A DNA stretch of 64,000 bases from Mycolicibacter heraklionensis (lineage in GTDB: Bacteria > Actinomycetota > Actinomycetes > Mycobacteriales > Mycobacteriaceae): assembly GCA_001673575.1 (NCBI GenBank), contig LZME01000128.1, positions 1 through 64,000 of the forward strand, given 5' to 3'. The notes beneath the pieces were generated by a model, which saw only the letters and a list, made by a program, of their open reading frames with translations, had not been told where the DNA came from and ran no database searches. This document shows positions 9,501-17,803 of the stretch, piece after piece. The position numbers and the translations under genes are program-made. The first letter of the stretch is position 1. Every line of letters begins with the position of its first letter.

Positions 9501-9866
9501 CTGGAAAACTACGGCTGGGCCACCATCATTTCGCCGCGCGCGGCGATCGAGGCCCGGGTGCTGGTGACCGACCGGATGACACCACTGATCGTGGGCGGGC
9601 ACACGGTGCACCAGATCGGACTGCCCTACCACTGGGGAGTCGGCGGCGACGCCGTGGTCAGCGGCGACGCCGCCAACGATCTGCTCGGGGTGACGCTGGA
9701 CCCCAACGTGCAGATCCAGGAGTCCAAGGCCGGTTCGTGCGATATCCGGGCGGGCCGGCGGCCGCACGGTGAGGCGCTGCTGCGCCTGATCTCGGAGTAT
9801 CAAAGCCGTTCCGGCACAACACCGGAGACCGGCAATGCCGCTATCGATCCAGAAGGGCGGGACTGA
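6576..9866 (+). CDS. fdhA: Formate dehydrogenase alpha subunit, selenoprotein (Sec at residue 189)
   Basis: The catalytic subunit oxidises formate to CO2 at a bis-MGD molybdenum or tungsten centre; full length is 1096 residues if the UGA at 7140-7142 is decoded as selenocysteine. The [4Fe-4S] site is Cys50, Cys53 and Cys57 (CPYCAVGC) plus Cys85 (GRLCPKG). At residue 189 the frame reads [17 protein letters not shown], the position of the active-site Sec in the FdnG/FdhF family (motif QAR-x-U-H). It continues in frame as [14 protein letters not shown] and the cofactor-binding C-terminal domain ([15 protein letters not shown]). A SECIS hairpin follows the UGA directly. No twin-arginine signal is visible, unlike E. 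coli FdnG, which suggests a cytoplasmic active site. The stop overlaps the beta start in TGATG. ATG 6576 follows a TACGCT box by six bases and may be leaderless. Confidence 0.95.
7140..7142 (+). other. In-frame UGA read as selenocysteine
   Basis: The TGA splits the alpha gene into two open frames of 188 and about 900 codons, with conserved formate dehydrogenase sequence on both sides and no frame change. It sits exactly at the catalytic Sec position, after QARI and before H. The SECIS hairpin and selA/B/C/D in this window supply the means to decode it. A sequencing error or pseudogene is therefore unlikely. Confidence 0.95.
7154..7172 (+). promoter_or_regulatory. Bacterial SECIS element
   Basis: The stem GGTTCCC pairs with GGGAGCC (seven pairs, one a U-G wobble) and is capped by the five-base loop GGTCT. 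The loop starts 18 bases after the UGA. From memory, E. coli fdhF has the same GGUCU loop at the same distance. The RNA hairpin recruits SelB carrying Sec-tRNA-Sec to the ribosome. Because it lies in the coding sequence it also encodes TVPGLGA. Confidence 0.9.
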
Positions 9867-10837
9867 TGGGCCAACTGTCCGGGCCGACCGACCCCGCCGC
9901 CGACGCCAGGTGGTCGCCACAGCACCCGCGCAAAGGGTTCTTCACCGACACGTCCATCTGCATCGGCTGTAAAGCTTGCGAAGTGGCCTGCAAGGAGTGG
10001 AACCACAACCCGCAGGACGGCCCGCTGGAGTTGCTCGGGTCGTCGTATGACAACACCGGTGCGCTGGGCGCGAGCACCTGGCGGCATGTGGCGTTCATCG
10101 AGCAGGGCCGCGACCGTATCGAAGAGGCACGTGAATCCGGCCGGCAGCTGATCAGCCTGGGTCTGCCGAAGCTGCCCGACGGCCGCGACGACACCGCGGA
10201 TCTCGCTCCACCCGACACCGACCAGTTCCGCTGGCTGATGGCCTCGGACGTCTGCAAGCACTGCACGCACGCGGGGTGCCTGGACGTGTGCCCGACGGGT
10301 TCACTGTTCCGCACCGAGTTCGGCACGGTGGTGGTGCAGGCCGATGTCTGTAACGGCTGCGGCAACTGTGTGCCGGCGTGCCCGTTCGGGGTGATCGAGC
10401 GGCGCACCGACGGAACCGCCGCGCCGAAGACCGGCCGCGGCCCCGAACCGGTACCCAACACCGGGGTCGCCCAGAAGTGCACGCTCTGCTACGACCGGCT
10501 GGTCGACGGCCAAACCCCGGCGTGCGCGCAGACCTGCCCGACGCAGTCCATCCGGTTCGGTGACCACGACGACCTGGTCGAGCGGGCCCGGCAGCGGGTG
10601 GCCCAGTTGCATGCCCAGGGCCGTACCGAGGCGCGGCTCTACGGCGCGAATGAGCATGACGGTGTCGGCGGCACCGGCTCGGTCTTCCTGCTGCTCGATG
10701 AGCCGGAGGTGTACGGGCTGCCACCCGACCCGCGGGTGGGCACCGCCGACCTGCCGACGATGTTCAAGCGCTCGGCGCTGGCCGCAGCCGGGATGCTTGC
10801 CGCCGCGGCGGTCGCATTCCTGGGGGGACGCTCATGA
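9866..10837 (+). CDS. fdhB: Formate dehydrogenase iron-sulfur beta subunit
   Basis: This subunit passes electrons from the catalytic subunit to the membrane anchor. The 323 residues contain four ferredoxin-type cysteine groups: CIGCKACEVAC near residues 32-42, CKHCTHAGCLDVCP, CNGCGNCVPACP, and CTLCYDRL with PACAQTCP. This is the sixteen-Cys pattern of the FdnH/HybA/PsrB family, giving four [4Fe-4S] clusters. A single C-terminal hydrophobic helix (ALAAAGMLAAAAVAFLGG) anchors it, as in FdnH. It starts in the TGATG overlap with alpha and ends in an ATGA overlap with gamma, so the three subunits are translationally coupled. No export signal is seen. Confidence 0.95.
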   Translation: MGQLSGPTDPAADARWSPQHPRKGFFTDTSICIGCKACEVACKEWNHNPQDGPLELLGSSYDNTGALGASTWRHVAFIEQGRDRIEEARESGRQLISLGLPKLPDGRDDTADLAPPDTDQFRWLMASDVCKHCTHAGCLDVCPTGSLFRTEFGTVVVQADVCNGCGNCVPACPFGVIERRTDGTAAPKTGRGPEPVPNTGVAQKCTLCYDRLVDGQTPACAQTCPTQSIRFGDHDDLVERARQRVAQLHAQGRTEARLYGANEHDGVGGTGSVFLLLDEPEVYGLPPDPRVGTADLPTMFKRSALAAAGMLAAAAVAFLGGRS

Positions 10838-11889
10838 GCATGGTGTCCGAGGGCCCCCGCCGCGGTGGCGGTAAACGTCGACGCCGCGGCGGTGGCGACG
10901 GCGGCCGTGAGATGCCGATGGTCCCCGACGTACAGTTCAGCTCCTACTACGGCCGTCCGGTGGTCAAACCCGCACCGTGGAAACACGAGATCGCCGCATA
11001 CCTGTTCCTGGGCGGTGTGGCTGGCGGCTCCGGCTTGCTGGCCGCCGGCGCCCAGCTGACCGGCCGAAAAGTGTTGCGGCGCAATTCCCGGCTGGCTGCA
11101 CTGGGGGCGATCGTGTTGAGCGCAGCGGCCCTGATCAGCGACCTGGGCCGTCCGGAACGTTTCGTCAACATGTTGCGCACCATCAAACTGACGTCACCGA
11201 TGAGCCTGGGCTCGTGGATTCTGTCGGGGTTCGGTGCGGGCACGTCGCTGGCGGCGGCCGCCGAAGTGGATCGGTTGACCGGCCAGCGGCTGCCGTTGGG
11301 CCCGCTGCGTGGTGTGCTGCACGCGGCAGAGGGGCCGGCCGGCTTGGAGGCTGCGGTGTTCGCGGCGCCGCTGGCCGTCTATACCGCGGTGTTGCTGGGC
11401 GATACCGCTACCCCGACCTGGCACGGCGCGCACCGCGACTTGCCGTTCGTGTTCGTCAGCTCGGCGAGCCTGGCCTCGGGTGGCCTGGCGATGCTGACCA
11501 CGCCGGTGTGTGAGGCCGGGCCGGCCCGGAGATTGGCCGTGCTCGGGGTGCTCGGCGATGTCATCGCCACCCGGGCCATGGAACATCGGATGGACCCGAT
11601 CGCGGCCGAGCCGCTGCACGAGGGCCGGGCGGGGGCGATGCTGCGATGGAGCGAACGGTTGGCGATCGCCGGAGGTATCGCGACGCTGCTGGGTGGGCGC
11701 GATCGCGTGGTGGCGGCGTTGTCGGGGCTGGCGCTGCTGGGCGCCTCGGCGCTGACTCGCTTCGGGGTGTTCGAAGCCGGCATCGCCTCGGCGAAGGATC
11801 CGCGCTACACCATCGAGCCGCAGAAGCGCCGGCTGGCGGAGCGACAGGCGGCGGGGATCACCGGGGATTCGATCACGACAGCGAAGTGA
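10834..11889 (+). CDS. Formate dehydrogenase membrane subunit, NrfD/PsrC type
   Basis: A 351-residue polytopic membrane protein that probably exchanges electrons with menaquinone. After an Arg/Gly-rich cytosolic tail (residues 5-25) come eight or so hydrophobic segments, starting at AAYLFLGGVAGGSGLLAAGA. The ISDLGRPERFVNMLR and SPMSLGSWILSGF motifs are characteristic of the NrfD/PsrC family. This differs from the haem-containing cytochrome b556 anchor (FdnI) of E. coli formate dehydrogenase-N. It overlaps fdhB by four bases (ATGA) and is the last gene of the operon; the next gene to the right lies on the other strand. The polar C-terminal tail should face the cytoplasm. Confidence 0.88.
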   Translation: MSMVSEGPRRGGGKRRRRGGGDGGREMPMVPDVQFSSYYGRPVVKPAPWKHEIAAYLFLGGVAGGSGLLAAGAQLTGRKVLRRNSRLAALGAIVLSAAALISDLGRPERFVNMLRTIKLTSPMSLGSWILSGFGAGTSLAAAAEVDRLTGQRLPLGPLRGVLHAAEGPAGLEAAVFAAPLAVYTAVLLGDTATPTWHGAHRDLPFVFVSSASLASGGLAMLTTPVCEAGPARRLAVLGVLGDVIATRAMEHRMDPIAAEPLHEGRAGAMLRWSERLAIAGGIATLLGGRDRVVAALSGLALLGASALTRFGVFEAGIASAKDPRYTIEPQKRRLAERQAAGITGDSITTAK

Positions 11890-12010
11890 GCGCTCCCGAA
11901 ACTAGCCGTCGGCATCGACGACACGCCGCGCCGTGACGTCGGGAAGATGGGTATCCGGGGCGGGCATGCGCCCGAGCTACTCGGGCGCGCGGAAAACCGC
12001 CCAGCGTTGG

Positions 12011-13723
12011 TCAGCAGGTTGCTGGGTGCCATCCCGGCGCGCCCTCGACTTCCATCGGATACGCGACCACGGTGTCGATTTCAAATGGCCCGCCGACTTC
12101 CATGAACGAGCTTGCCTCGAAAGCGCGTGGCTGATCGGGCTTCACGCAGTCGACCATGACATACGTAACGACCGCACCCTTATCGGTATTGATGAAACTA
12201 GTCACGAGAACGTCGCTGGGGGCGCCTTTGTCGAGTGTGATCCGACCAGTTGTCGTAGGCCCGAATGTAGAGGACTGATCCTGGATGGCCGGATTCGTGA
12301 CCGTGACCGATGGGGAACCGACGGAGGCCCAATCGAGCCAATCACCTCGTGTAGCAAACTCGACTGAAGCCACCGACCTACCTTGGGGCGCAGTCATTTT
12401 CAGCCCATAATCGGAATTCGGGGGCAGATGGTAGATCGTGTTGACATACGTTCCCGGCAGGCCCTCTTGGCCTTGCGTCGCAATGACAGCTCCGGCTTCA
12501 TCGAGCAGCGTCAACTCGTACGGGCTACGTATCAATCCCGCCGCTGCATTCGGATTGTGCAATCGAACGCTGACCTCGTTCCCAATCTGTGTGAACCCGA
12601 CGACCTGGACGGCTTGCTGGCCATTCGGGTCGGCAGATACCGCCCTTCCCTGCGCCGGCGGGGCTGTAGATTTGGTAGGCGCGGTAAGAGCAGCTGGTGT
12701 TCGGGCTTCGTTGTGGCTGCGGTCTCGATCTCGTGTGAGCATGACACCAACGGACGCAACCGCGACAGCCAGTGCGGTGGCGAATGCCGCGAGCATCGCC
12801 GCCCTGCGTCGTCGATTCGGATCCGCCTCGTTGGGGCTCGATTTGGCGAGCAGCCGAGCCTGACGTGAAGCTGCTTCGGTAGGTGCCAAAGCCGCGATTC
12901 GTTCGCCGCGCAGTGCCCGGTATGCCGCGTCGGCGAGCTCACCGGCAGTCGAGTAGCGCGCGTCCGGGTTCTTCGCCATGCCGCAGGCGACAACCTCGTC
13001 AATACCTGGAGGAAGGCTTGGTTGGCGTTCGCTCGGGATCGGTGGAGGCAGGTGCAGATGCCCAGCAATTTGTTGTTCAACGGTGACCCCAGGGAACGGT
13101 TGGTCGCCTGTCAGAAGCTGATACAGGACGCAAGCGAGCGAGTACACGTCAGCTCGATGGTCAGAACGGCTGGTGCTGAATCGTTCAGGTGCCATATATG
13201 CGAATGTCCCGACCGCCATCCCGGTGCTCGTCAGTCCTGTTTCGCCGGCAGCTCGGGCAATTCCGAAGTCGATCAGGTACACAAAGTCTCGGTCGGCGAG
13301 CAGGATATTTGCCGGTTTCACGTCGCGATGCTCGACCCCACTCGCATGTGCAGCGTCCAGGGCTGCCGCTACTTGTTCGACAATCGACACGGCGCGAGTG
13401 ATTTCCAGCGCGCCGCTCGTCGTCAGCAGTGATTGCGCATCAGTTGCGTCGACGAGGCGCATGTCGAGGTACAGCTGTCCGTCCAATTCGCCGAACGCGT
13501 GAATGGGGATAACATGCGGTTCGCTGAGGCCAGCGACCAATTTGGATTCGCGTTGGAATCGCTCACGAAACTCCTGGCTTGCCGCAAATTCGAAAGGCAG
13601 AATTTTCAGTGCGACTTCACGATTCGTGGCGGTGTCGTAGGCCTTGTAGACTTGCCCCATTCCTCCCTGACCTATCTTGGAAAGGATCTGGTATCTGCCG
13701 AACGCGTAACCCTCAGAAAACAT
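12011..13723 (-). CDS. Transmembrane Ser/Thr protein kinase (Pkn family)
   Basis: A 570-residue receptor-like kinase. The N-terminal kinase domain (about 10-275) has the glycine loop IGQGGMGQVY, Lys40 in VALKIL, the catalytic loop HRDVKPAN (Asp134), the DFG motif at 152-154, and an activation segment with TSTGMAVGTFAYMAPE, so it looks active. A juxtamembrane Arg patch precedes one transmembrane helix at about 308-330. The extracellular part (330-570) is not PASTA; it is a non-repetitive sensor with NPNAAAGLIRSPYEL and paired cysteines near the end. GAGAGG precedes the ATG at 13723. It converges with the formate dehydrogenase operon. Codon usage and base composition are less GC-biased than in its neighbours, which suggests a separate origin. 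It does not match a numbered Pkn by eye. Confidence 0.92.
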   Translation of the reverse strand: MFSEGYAFGRYQILSKIGQGGMGQVYKAYDTATNREVALKILPFEFAASQEFRERFQRESKLVAGLSEPHVIPIHAFGELDGQLYLDMRLVDATDAQSLLTTSGALEITRAVSIVEQVAAALDAAHASGVEHRDVKPANILLADRDFVYLIDFGIARAAGETGLTSTGMAVGTFAYMAPERFSTSRSDHRADVYSLACVLYQLLTGDQPFPGVTVEQQIAGHLHLPPPIPSERQPSLPPGIDEVVACGMAKNPDARYSTAGELADAAYRALRGERIAALAPTEAASRQARLLAKSSPNEADPNRRRRAAMLAAFATALAVAVASVGVMLTRDRDRSHNEARTPAALTAPTKSTAPPAQGRAVSADPNGQQAVQVVGFTQIGNEVSVRLHNPNAAAGLIRSPYELTLLDEAGAVIATQGQEGLPGTYVNTIYHLPPNSDYGLKMTAPQGRSVASVEFATRGDWLDWASVGSPSVTVTNPAIQDQSSTFGPTTTGRITLDKGAPSDVLVTSFINTDKGAVVTYVMVDCVKPDQPRAFEASSFMEVGGPFEIDTVVAYPMEVEGAPGWHPATC

Positions 13724-13937
13724 CGCAACCTCTCACTGTGACCGTCGGGATTAATTTACAGCCACGTAGGTGTGACGCTGGATCACGGGAGCAACAAACG
13801 ACTACGACACGCAACTGGCGGAGGCCCCCGGCACGCGTTCATGCTTGAGCCGTCAGGAGGGTCGATGCTGTCGTCCAAGTTCATGGGTTGGCGCCGCTGC
13901 CACCGGTACCGCATATACCGACTGTAAAATCCGGCGA

Positions 13938-14753
13938 ATGGGTACCAGCAAAACCGACGGCGAGGGAGATGTCGCCAAGGGAATCCTCATGGTCATTGCG
14001 TTCTTCGCTATTGCGTGGCCGTACTTCCTGGGGACCTGGCTCGCTGTACAGCTCGGGGCTAGCAACCCGTCGACAGCCCGAGATATTGCGGGCTGGGTTT
14101 TGGAAGCACTATGGCTCATCGCTTTGTCGTGTCTTGCCATAGGTTGGTGGCTCAGGGAGAAACAGAGGGAAACGGAAGCGCGTCACCTTGAGGCCGTGAG
14201 ACGGCAACGAGTAGTGGAGTTCGGGCCGGCGGGTGCACGACTCTTCAAGGAGGCCGAAGAGTCCGTGTTGAGAATCGCCGCCTCCGAGGCCGCGCGTACA
14301 GGCTGGTTAGGAGACCCCGCAGACTTCGACTTCCACGCAGACTTGGAGGCGATCGCCGATAACCTGCGCCGCGGCAAGGAGATCCGAGCGGTGACGGCAG
14401 ACGCTTCTGCGATTCAGGGCTTCACTGAGTCCGACAAGCAGATGCTTCACGACGCGCAGCTCGCAGTCGCCAGGCTGGAGAATTCCGTCAAACAACGCGT
14501 CAAGCTCATCGGTGAGTGCTCTCGGCACGCCGACGACATTGACCGCACGCTGCGTGAGGATCGCGAGAGTGTGGCGATGGCGAAGCGACGCGACGATCTG
14601 CGCGATCGCCTCGGTCCGATTCTTTATAGCTCTGGGACGATGCCGACGGAAACCGTTTCCGAATCAGCCGATGTGGTGACCGCTCGGGCGACTGCCTTCC
14701 ACGACCTCAAGGTTCTCCTCGACAAACACCGGATCGAGGCAGCTGGCGAGTAG
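13938..14753 (+). CDS. Two-helix membrane protein with coiled-coil domain, unknown function
   Basis: A 271-residue hypothetical protein. Two hydrophobic segments near residues 15-35 and 52-68 (GILMVIAFFAIAWPYFLG and ALWLIALSCLAIGWWL) are followed by a long charged, Glu/Arg-rich helical region (residues 70-110 and 160-220) likely to form a coiled coil in the cytoplasm. The start at ATG 13938 places the first helix close to the N-terminus; a longer frame from 13845 adds a Cys/Arg-rich leader with no sign of coding. It is divergent from the kinase gene and could be its partner, but I do not recognise the family. Its base composition is lower in GC than the flanking catabolic genes. Confidence 0.6.
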   Translation: MGTSKTDGEGDVAKGILMVIAFFAIAWPYFLGTWLAVQLGASNPSTARDIAGWVLEALWLIALSCLAIGWWLREKQRETEARHLEAVRRQRVVEFGPAGARLFKEAEESVLRIAASEAARTGWLGDPADFDFHADLEAIADNLRRGKEIRAVTADASAIQGFTESDKQMLHDAQLAVARLENSVKQRVKLIGECSRHADDIDRTLREDRESVAMAKRRDDLRDRLGPILYSSGTMPTETVSESADVVTARATAFHDLKVLLDKHRIEAAGE

Positions 14754-15233
14754 GGGCGAGTCCATTGGTGGCGCCGTGCAAACGGGCTGCGTATAGCGCT
14801 TCCCACTTGACCGGGCCCTGGCGCACCGTGAGCAGATGCACCCCAACGAGCCACGTCCAGGGGAGTGGTGTCCGCAGCGAACTCCGTTTTCGCCAATGAA
14901 TGGTCAGTTGGTGCCATCTTGAAAGTGTTGCGGGTGACGCTCGGGACCACCACACGTGACCCTCGACCGGAGCCGACAGCACCGATCGCGCAGTCGAGGT
15001 GCGATATTGCCTGATGAGGGCGGTCCGTCAGGAAATACCTTGTCCCCCATGAGTAATTGGACGACTGCCCGCCGCCTGGTGTCTGGGGCCGAAGAGATGA
15101 CACGAACTTGAGGCAAATCCCGGCGACACTGCGTGAGACAATTTGAAGTACCCCTGGTCACAGCGCCGCGTCATGACGCGGAGCGTGACAACCTACATCG
15201 ATGTCGTACCCACGAATTTGGCGCGGCTACGGC
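14754..15233. other. 480 bp without a convincing gene
   Basis: Several open frames occur on the minus strand but none has a plausible start, a ribosome site or a recognisable motif, and they overlap each other in different frames. The composition resembles the adjoining kinase region. It may be remnant sequence inside the insertion between the formate dehydrogenase and selenium genes. No repeat or RNA gene was seen. Confidence 0.5.
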
Positions 15234-15653
15234 TTAGCCGACCTGGTGTAGCTGAAATGGCCTGGAAGACAGGGTACTTCCCGGACATTCGCCATCGGAA
15301 CTGGTCGTGACCACACCGCTGAGAGATATCGGGTCGATCGATACCCGGATGATCGCCGGCGCGTAGTTGCCGTCCGCGCAGATCCCCCCGTCCGGCTTGG
15401 TCACACTGAACTGCCAGTTGCCATCGGTCAGTCTCATGGGACTGGTCCAGCCCTGATTACTCGACACGGTTCCGTTGCAGTCGGCCTGACTGCAACTGGT
15501 GGCGATCGTCCAGGCGAACTCCTGGTCGGCACCCTGGTATTCGCCGTTGAGCAACGGCGGGTCAGCGGATGACGGCCCGGCGAAGACGACTGCGGCAGCG
15601 CACAACGCCACCGCCCAGGACGAGTTGCGAACAGTGCGCCGGCAAAGGTTCAT
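15234..15653 (-). CDS. Small secreted cysteine-containing protein
   Basis: A 139-residue protein with a Sec signal peptide: basic start (MNLCRRTVRN), hydrophobic core (AVALCAAAVVFAG) and a cleavage site SSA|DPP after residue 30. The mature part opens with LLNGEYQG, contains four cysteines (TSCSQADCNG, GGICADG, GECPGS) suitable for two disulfides, and resembles small exported proteins common in mycobacteria, often near Ser/Thr kinases. No enzymatic motif was seen. The ribosome site before the ATG at 15653 is weak. It lies 30 bases downstream of selD on the same strand and could be read through from that operon. Confidence 0.7.
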   Translation of the reverse strand: MNLCRRTVRNSSWAVALCAAAVVFAGPSSADPPLLNGEYQGADQEFAWTIATSCSQADCNGTVSSNQGWTSPMRLTDGNWQFSVTKPDGGICADGNYAPAIIRVSIDPISLSGVVTTSSDGECPGSTLSSRPFQLHQVG

Positions 15654-15683
15654 AGTGATCGAGGAACCTATCAGAGTTCCACC

Positions 15684-16664
15684 TCATAACACGTCAATTC
15701 CGCTGCCCGCCACGGTATGTCCGATCACCGGGTGGCCGGGCAGCTCTCCGACGACCAGCAGGCCCCCGGAGGTCTGGGCGTCGGCCAGCAGCAGCAGGTC
15801 GTCCTCGGTGGTCCCGGGGCCGGGGCGCAGGTGCGGACGCACCCAGTCCAGGTTGCGACGCGTGCCGCCGGAGACGTAGCCATCGCGCAGCGCTTCGTGC
15901 GCGCCGGCGATCATCGGCACCGCAGATCGGTCGAGCACCGCACCCACCCCCGACGCACGGCACATCTTGTACAGATGTCCGAGTAGCCCGAAACCGGTGA
16001 CGTCGGTGGCCGCCCGCACCCCGAGCGACAGTGCGGCTTCGGCGGCGTCACGGTTGAGTCCGACCATGGTCGCGATCGCGTCGTCGAACACCTCGCCGGT
16101 GCGCTTGTGCCGGTTGTTGAGCAGCCCCACCCCCAGCGGCTTGGTCAAGGTCAGCGGTAGGCCAGGTTGCGCGGCGTCGTTGCGCAGCAACTTGTTCGGG
16201 TCGGCCACCCCGGTGACCGCCATGCCGTACTTGGGCTCTGGGTCGTCGATGGAATGGCCGCCGATCACCGGGCAGCCCGCCTGCTGCGCCACCGCCAGAC
16301 CGCCGCGCAGCACCTCCGTCATCAACTCCAGGGGCAGTGTTTCCCGCGGCCAGCCGACCAAGTTGATCGCGACCACCGGGTGTCCGCCCATCGCATAGAT
16401 GTCCGAGAGCGCATTGGCGGCAGCGATCCGGCCCCAGTCGTAGGCGTCGTCGACGACGGGGGTGAAAAAGTCCGCGGTGGACAGCACCGCGAGGTCGTCG
16501 CGCACCAGCACGGCCGCGGCGTCGTCGCCGTCGTCGAGCCCGACCAGAACGTTCTCGCCGGACTGCCCGGTCAGGCCGCGCACCGCGTCCTCCAGCTCGC
16601 CGGGGGGAATCTTGCACGCGCAGCCGCCGCCGTGGGCGTAGCCGGTCAATCGCAGTTCGGTCAT
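15684..16664 (-). CDS. selD: Selenide, water dikinase SelD (selenophosphate synthetase)
   Basis: SelD makes selenophosphate from selenide and ATP, the selenium donor for Sec-tRNA. The 326-residue protein has the catalytic HGGGCACKI motif (Cys15 and Lys18, aligned with E. coli Cys17 and Lys20 as remembered), the ATP/Mg site LDDGDDAA, the DIYAMGG and VGWPRE segments, GGHSI, and TDVTGFGLLGH. The active-site residue is Cys, not Sec, so SelD does not depend on itself. It is the last of three genes with four-base overlaps (ATGA with the ferredoxin-reductase-like gene), and is separated from selA/selB, which lie on the other strand about 2 kb away. Length is normal for the family. Confidence 0.96.
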   Translation of the reverse strand: MTELRLTGYAHGGGCACKIPPGELEDAVRGLTGQSGENVLVGLDDGDDAAAVLVRDDLAVLSTADFFTPVVDDAYDWGRIAAANALSDIYAMGGHPVVAINLVGWPRETLPLELMTEVLRGGLAVAQQAGCPVIGGHSIDDPEPKYGMAVTGVADPNKLLRNDAAQPGLPLTLTKPLGVGLLNNRHKRTGEVFDDAIATMVGLNRDAAEAALSLGVRAATDVTGFGLLGHLYKMCRASGVGAVLDRSAVPMIAGAHEALRDGYVSGGTRRNLDWVRPHLRPGPGTTEDDLLLLADAQTSGGLLVVGELPGHPVIGHTVAGSGIDVL

Positions 16665-17803
16665 GCGTCAATGATGAGGTGGTCGCCGGCCGCACGGGAG
16701 ATGCAGATCAGCATGTCGCCGTCGGCACGTTCGGTATCGGTCAGGGTCTGATCTCGATGGTCGACCTGCCCGCCGAGCACCCGCACCCGGCAGGTGCCAC
16801 AGAATCCCTGTTTGCACGAATACGGGGTGGCGGGCTGGACTTGCAAGATCGCCGCCAACGCGGTCTGCTCGGCACCGACGGCAACGGTGGTGTCACTCCT
16901 GGCAAGGGTGACGGTGAACGGTTTGCCGTCGAGAACCGGTGGGGCAGAGAACCGTTCATAGTGTAGCTCTACGTCAGTACGGCCGATCAGCCCCTGACGG
17001 AGCACCTCCAGCATCGCCGGCGGGCCACACGCGTAGAGCGCCGTCGGCACCGGCGCATCGCCGATCAAGTCGGCGGCCGTCGGGAGCCCGTGCATGTCGT
17101 CGGTGCGGACGGCCACCTTGTCGCCGAACTGCTGCACCTCATCGATGAACGGGATGGTGTCGGCCGAGCGGCCGGTGTAGATCATCGACCAATCCAGTCC
17201 CAGGCGCTCGGCGGCGCGCATCATCGGCAGGATCGGTGTGATCCCGATACCGCCGGCGACGAAGCGGAGACGCTGGGCCGGCGATCCAAAACCGGGAACG
17301 GCCATCGGCATGCCGTTGCGGGGCCCCTTGATCGTGACTGTGGCGCCGGGCTGCAACGTGTCGTGCACCTCGATCGACCCGCCGCCGCCGTCCGGGATGC
17401 GGCGCACCGCGATGCGGTAGCTGTCGGAGTCGGCGGGATCTCCACACAGCGAGTACTCCCGCATCTTGCCCGAGGGCAGCAGCAGGTCCAGATGCGCGCC
17501 GGGTGTCCAGCGGGTCAGCGGCTTGCCGTCGGTGGCGACCAGGGTCAGCGCCACCACGTCTTTGTCGTGCGCCACGATCTCACGCCGGGCCACCCGCAAC
17601 TCGCGCGTGCGATCAGGCTCGGCCAGCTTCCAACGGCGCATCAACACGCTGAACGCCGGGAACGCGATCCTGGCCAGCAGATTGGAGACCCGCAGCAGGG
17701 GGTCGTGGCGCCACCGCCCGTACAGCTGCGGCGGAACGTCGGTCGGGATCTCGCCCAGCGGCCGAAATCGTGATCCCGCGGCGTCGTGTCCCGAGGTCGT
17801 CAC
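16661..17803 (-). CDS. Flavin reductase with C-terminal [2Fe-2S] ferredoxin domain
   Basis: A 380-residue FNR-type electron-transfer protein. A leader of about 55 residues is followed by an FAD/FMN-binding barrel (REYSLCGDP), an NAD(P)-binding domain (FVAGGIGITPILPM, YACGPPAML) and a C-terminal plant-type [2Fe-2S] domain with CKQGFCGTC and a final Cys in LICIS. Such proteins supply electrons to oxygenases or demethylases. The GTG at 17803 overlaps the upstream stop as GTGA; longer frames read back into the hydrolase gene. It sits between a PF10118-type metalloprotein and selD, all coupled by overlaps, so the reductase and metalloprotein probably act together. A link to selenium is only by position. 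Confidence 0.9.
   Translation of the reverse strand: MTTSGHDAAGSRFRPLGEIPTDVPPQLYGRWRHDPLLRVSNLLARIAFPAFSVLMRRWKLAEPDRTRELRVARREIVAHDKDVVALTLVATDGKPLTRWTPGAHLDLLLPSGKMREYSLCGDPADSDSYRIAVRRIPDGGGGSIEVHDTLQPGATVTIKGPRNGMPMAVPGFGSPAQRLRFVAGGIGITPILPMMRAAERLGLDWSMIYTGRSADTIPFIDEVQQFGDKVAVRTDDMHGLPTAADLIGDAPVPTALYACGPPAMLEVLRQGLIGRTDVELHYERFSAPPVLDGKPFTVTLARSDTTVAVGAEQTALAAILQVQPATPYSCKQGFCGTCRVRVLGGQVDHRDQTLTDTERADGDMLICISRAAGDHLIIDA

Noticed and set aside
15684..16664. SelD as a second selenoprotein
   Set aside because: The active-site codon is TGC (Cys), with no in-frame TGA.
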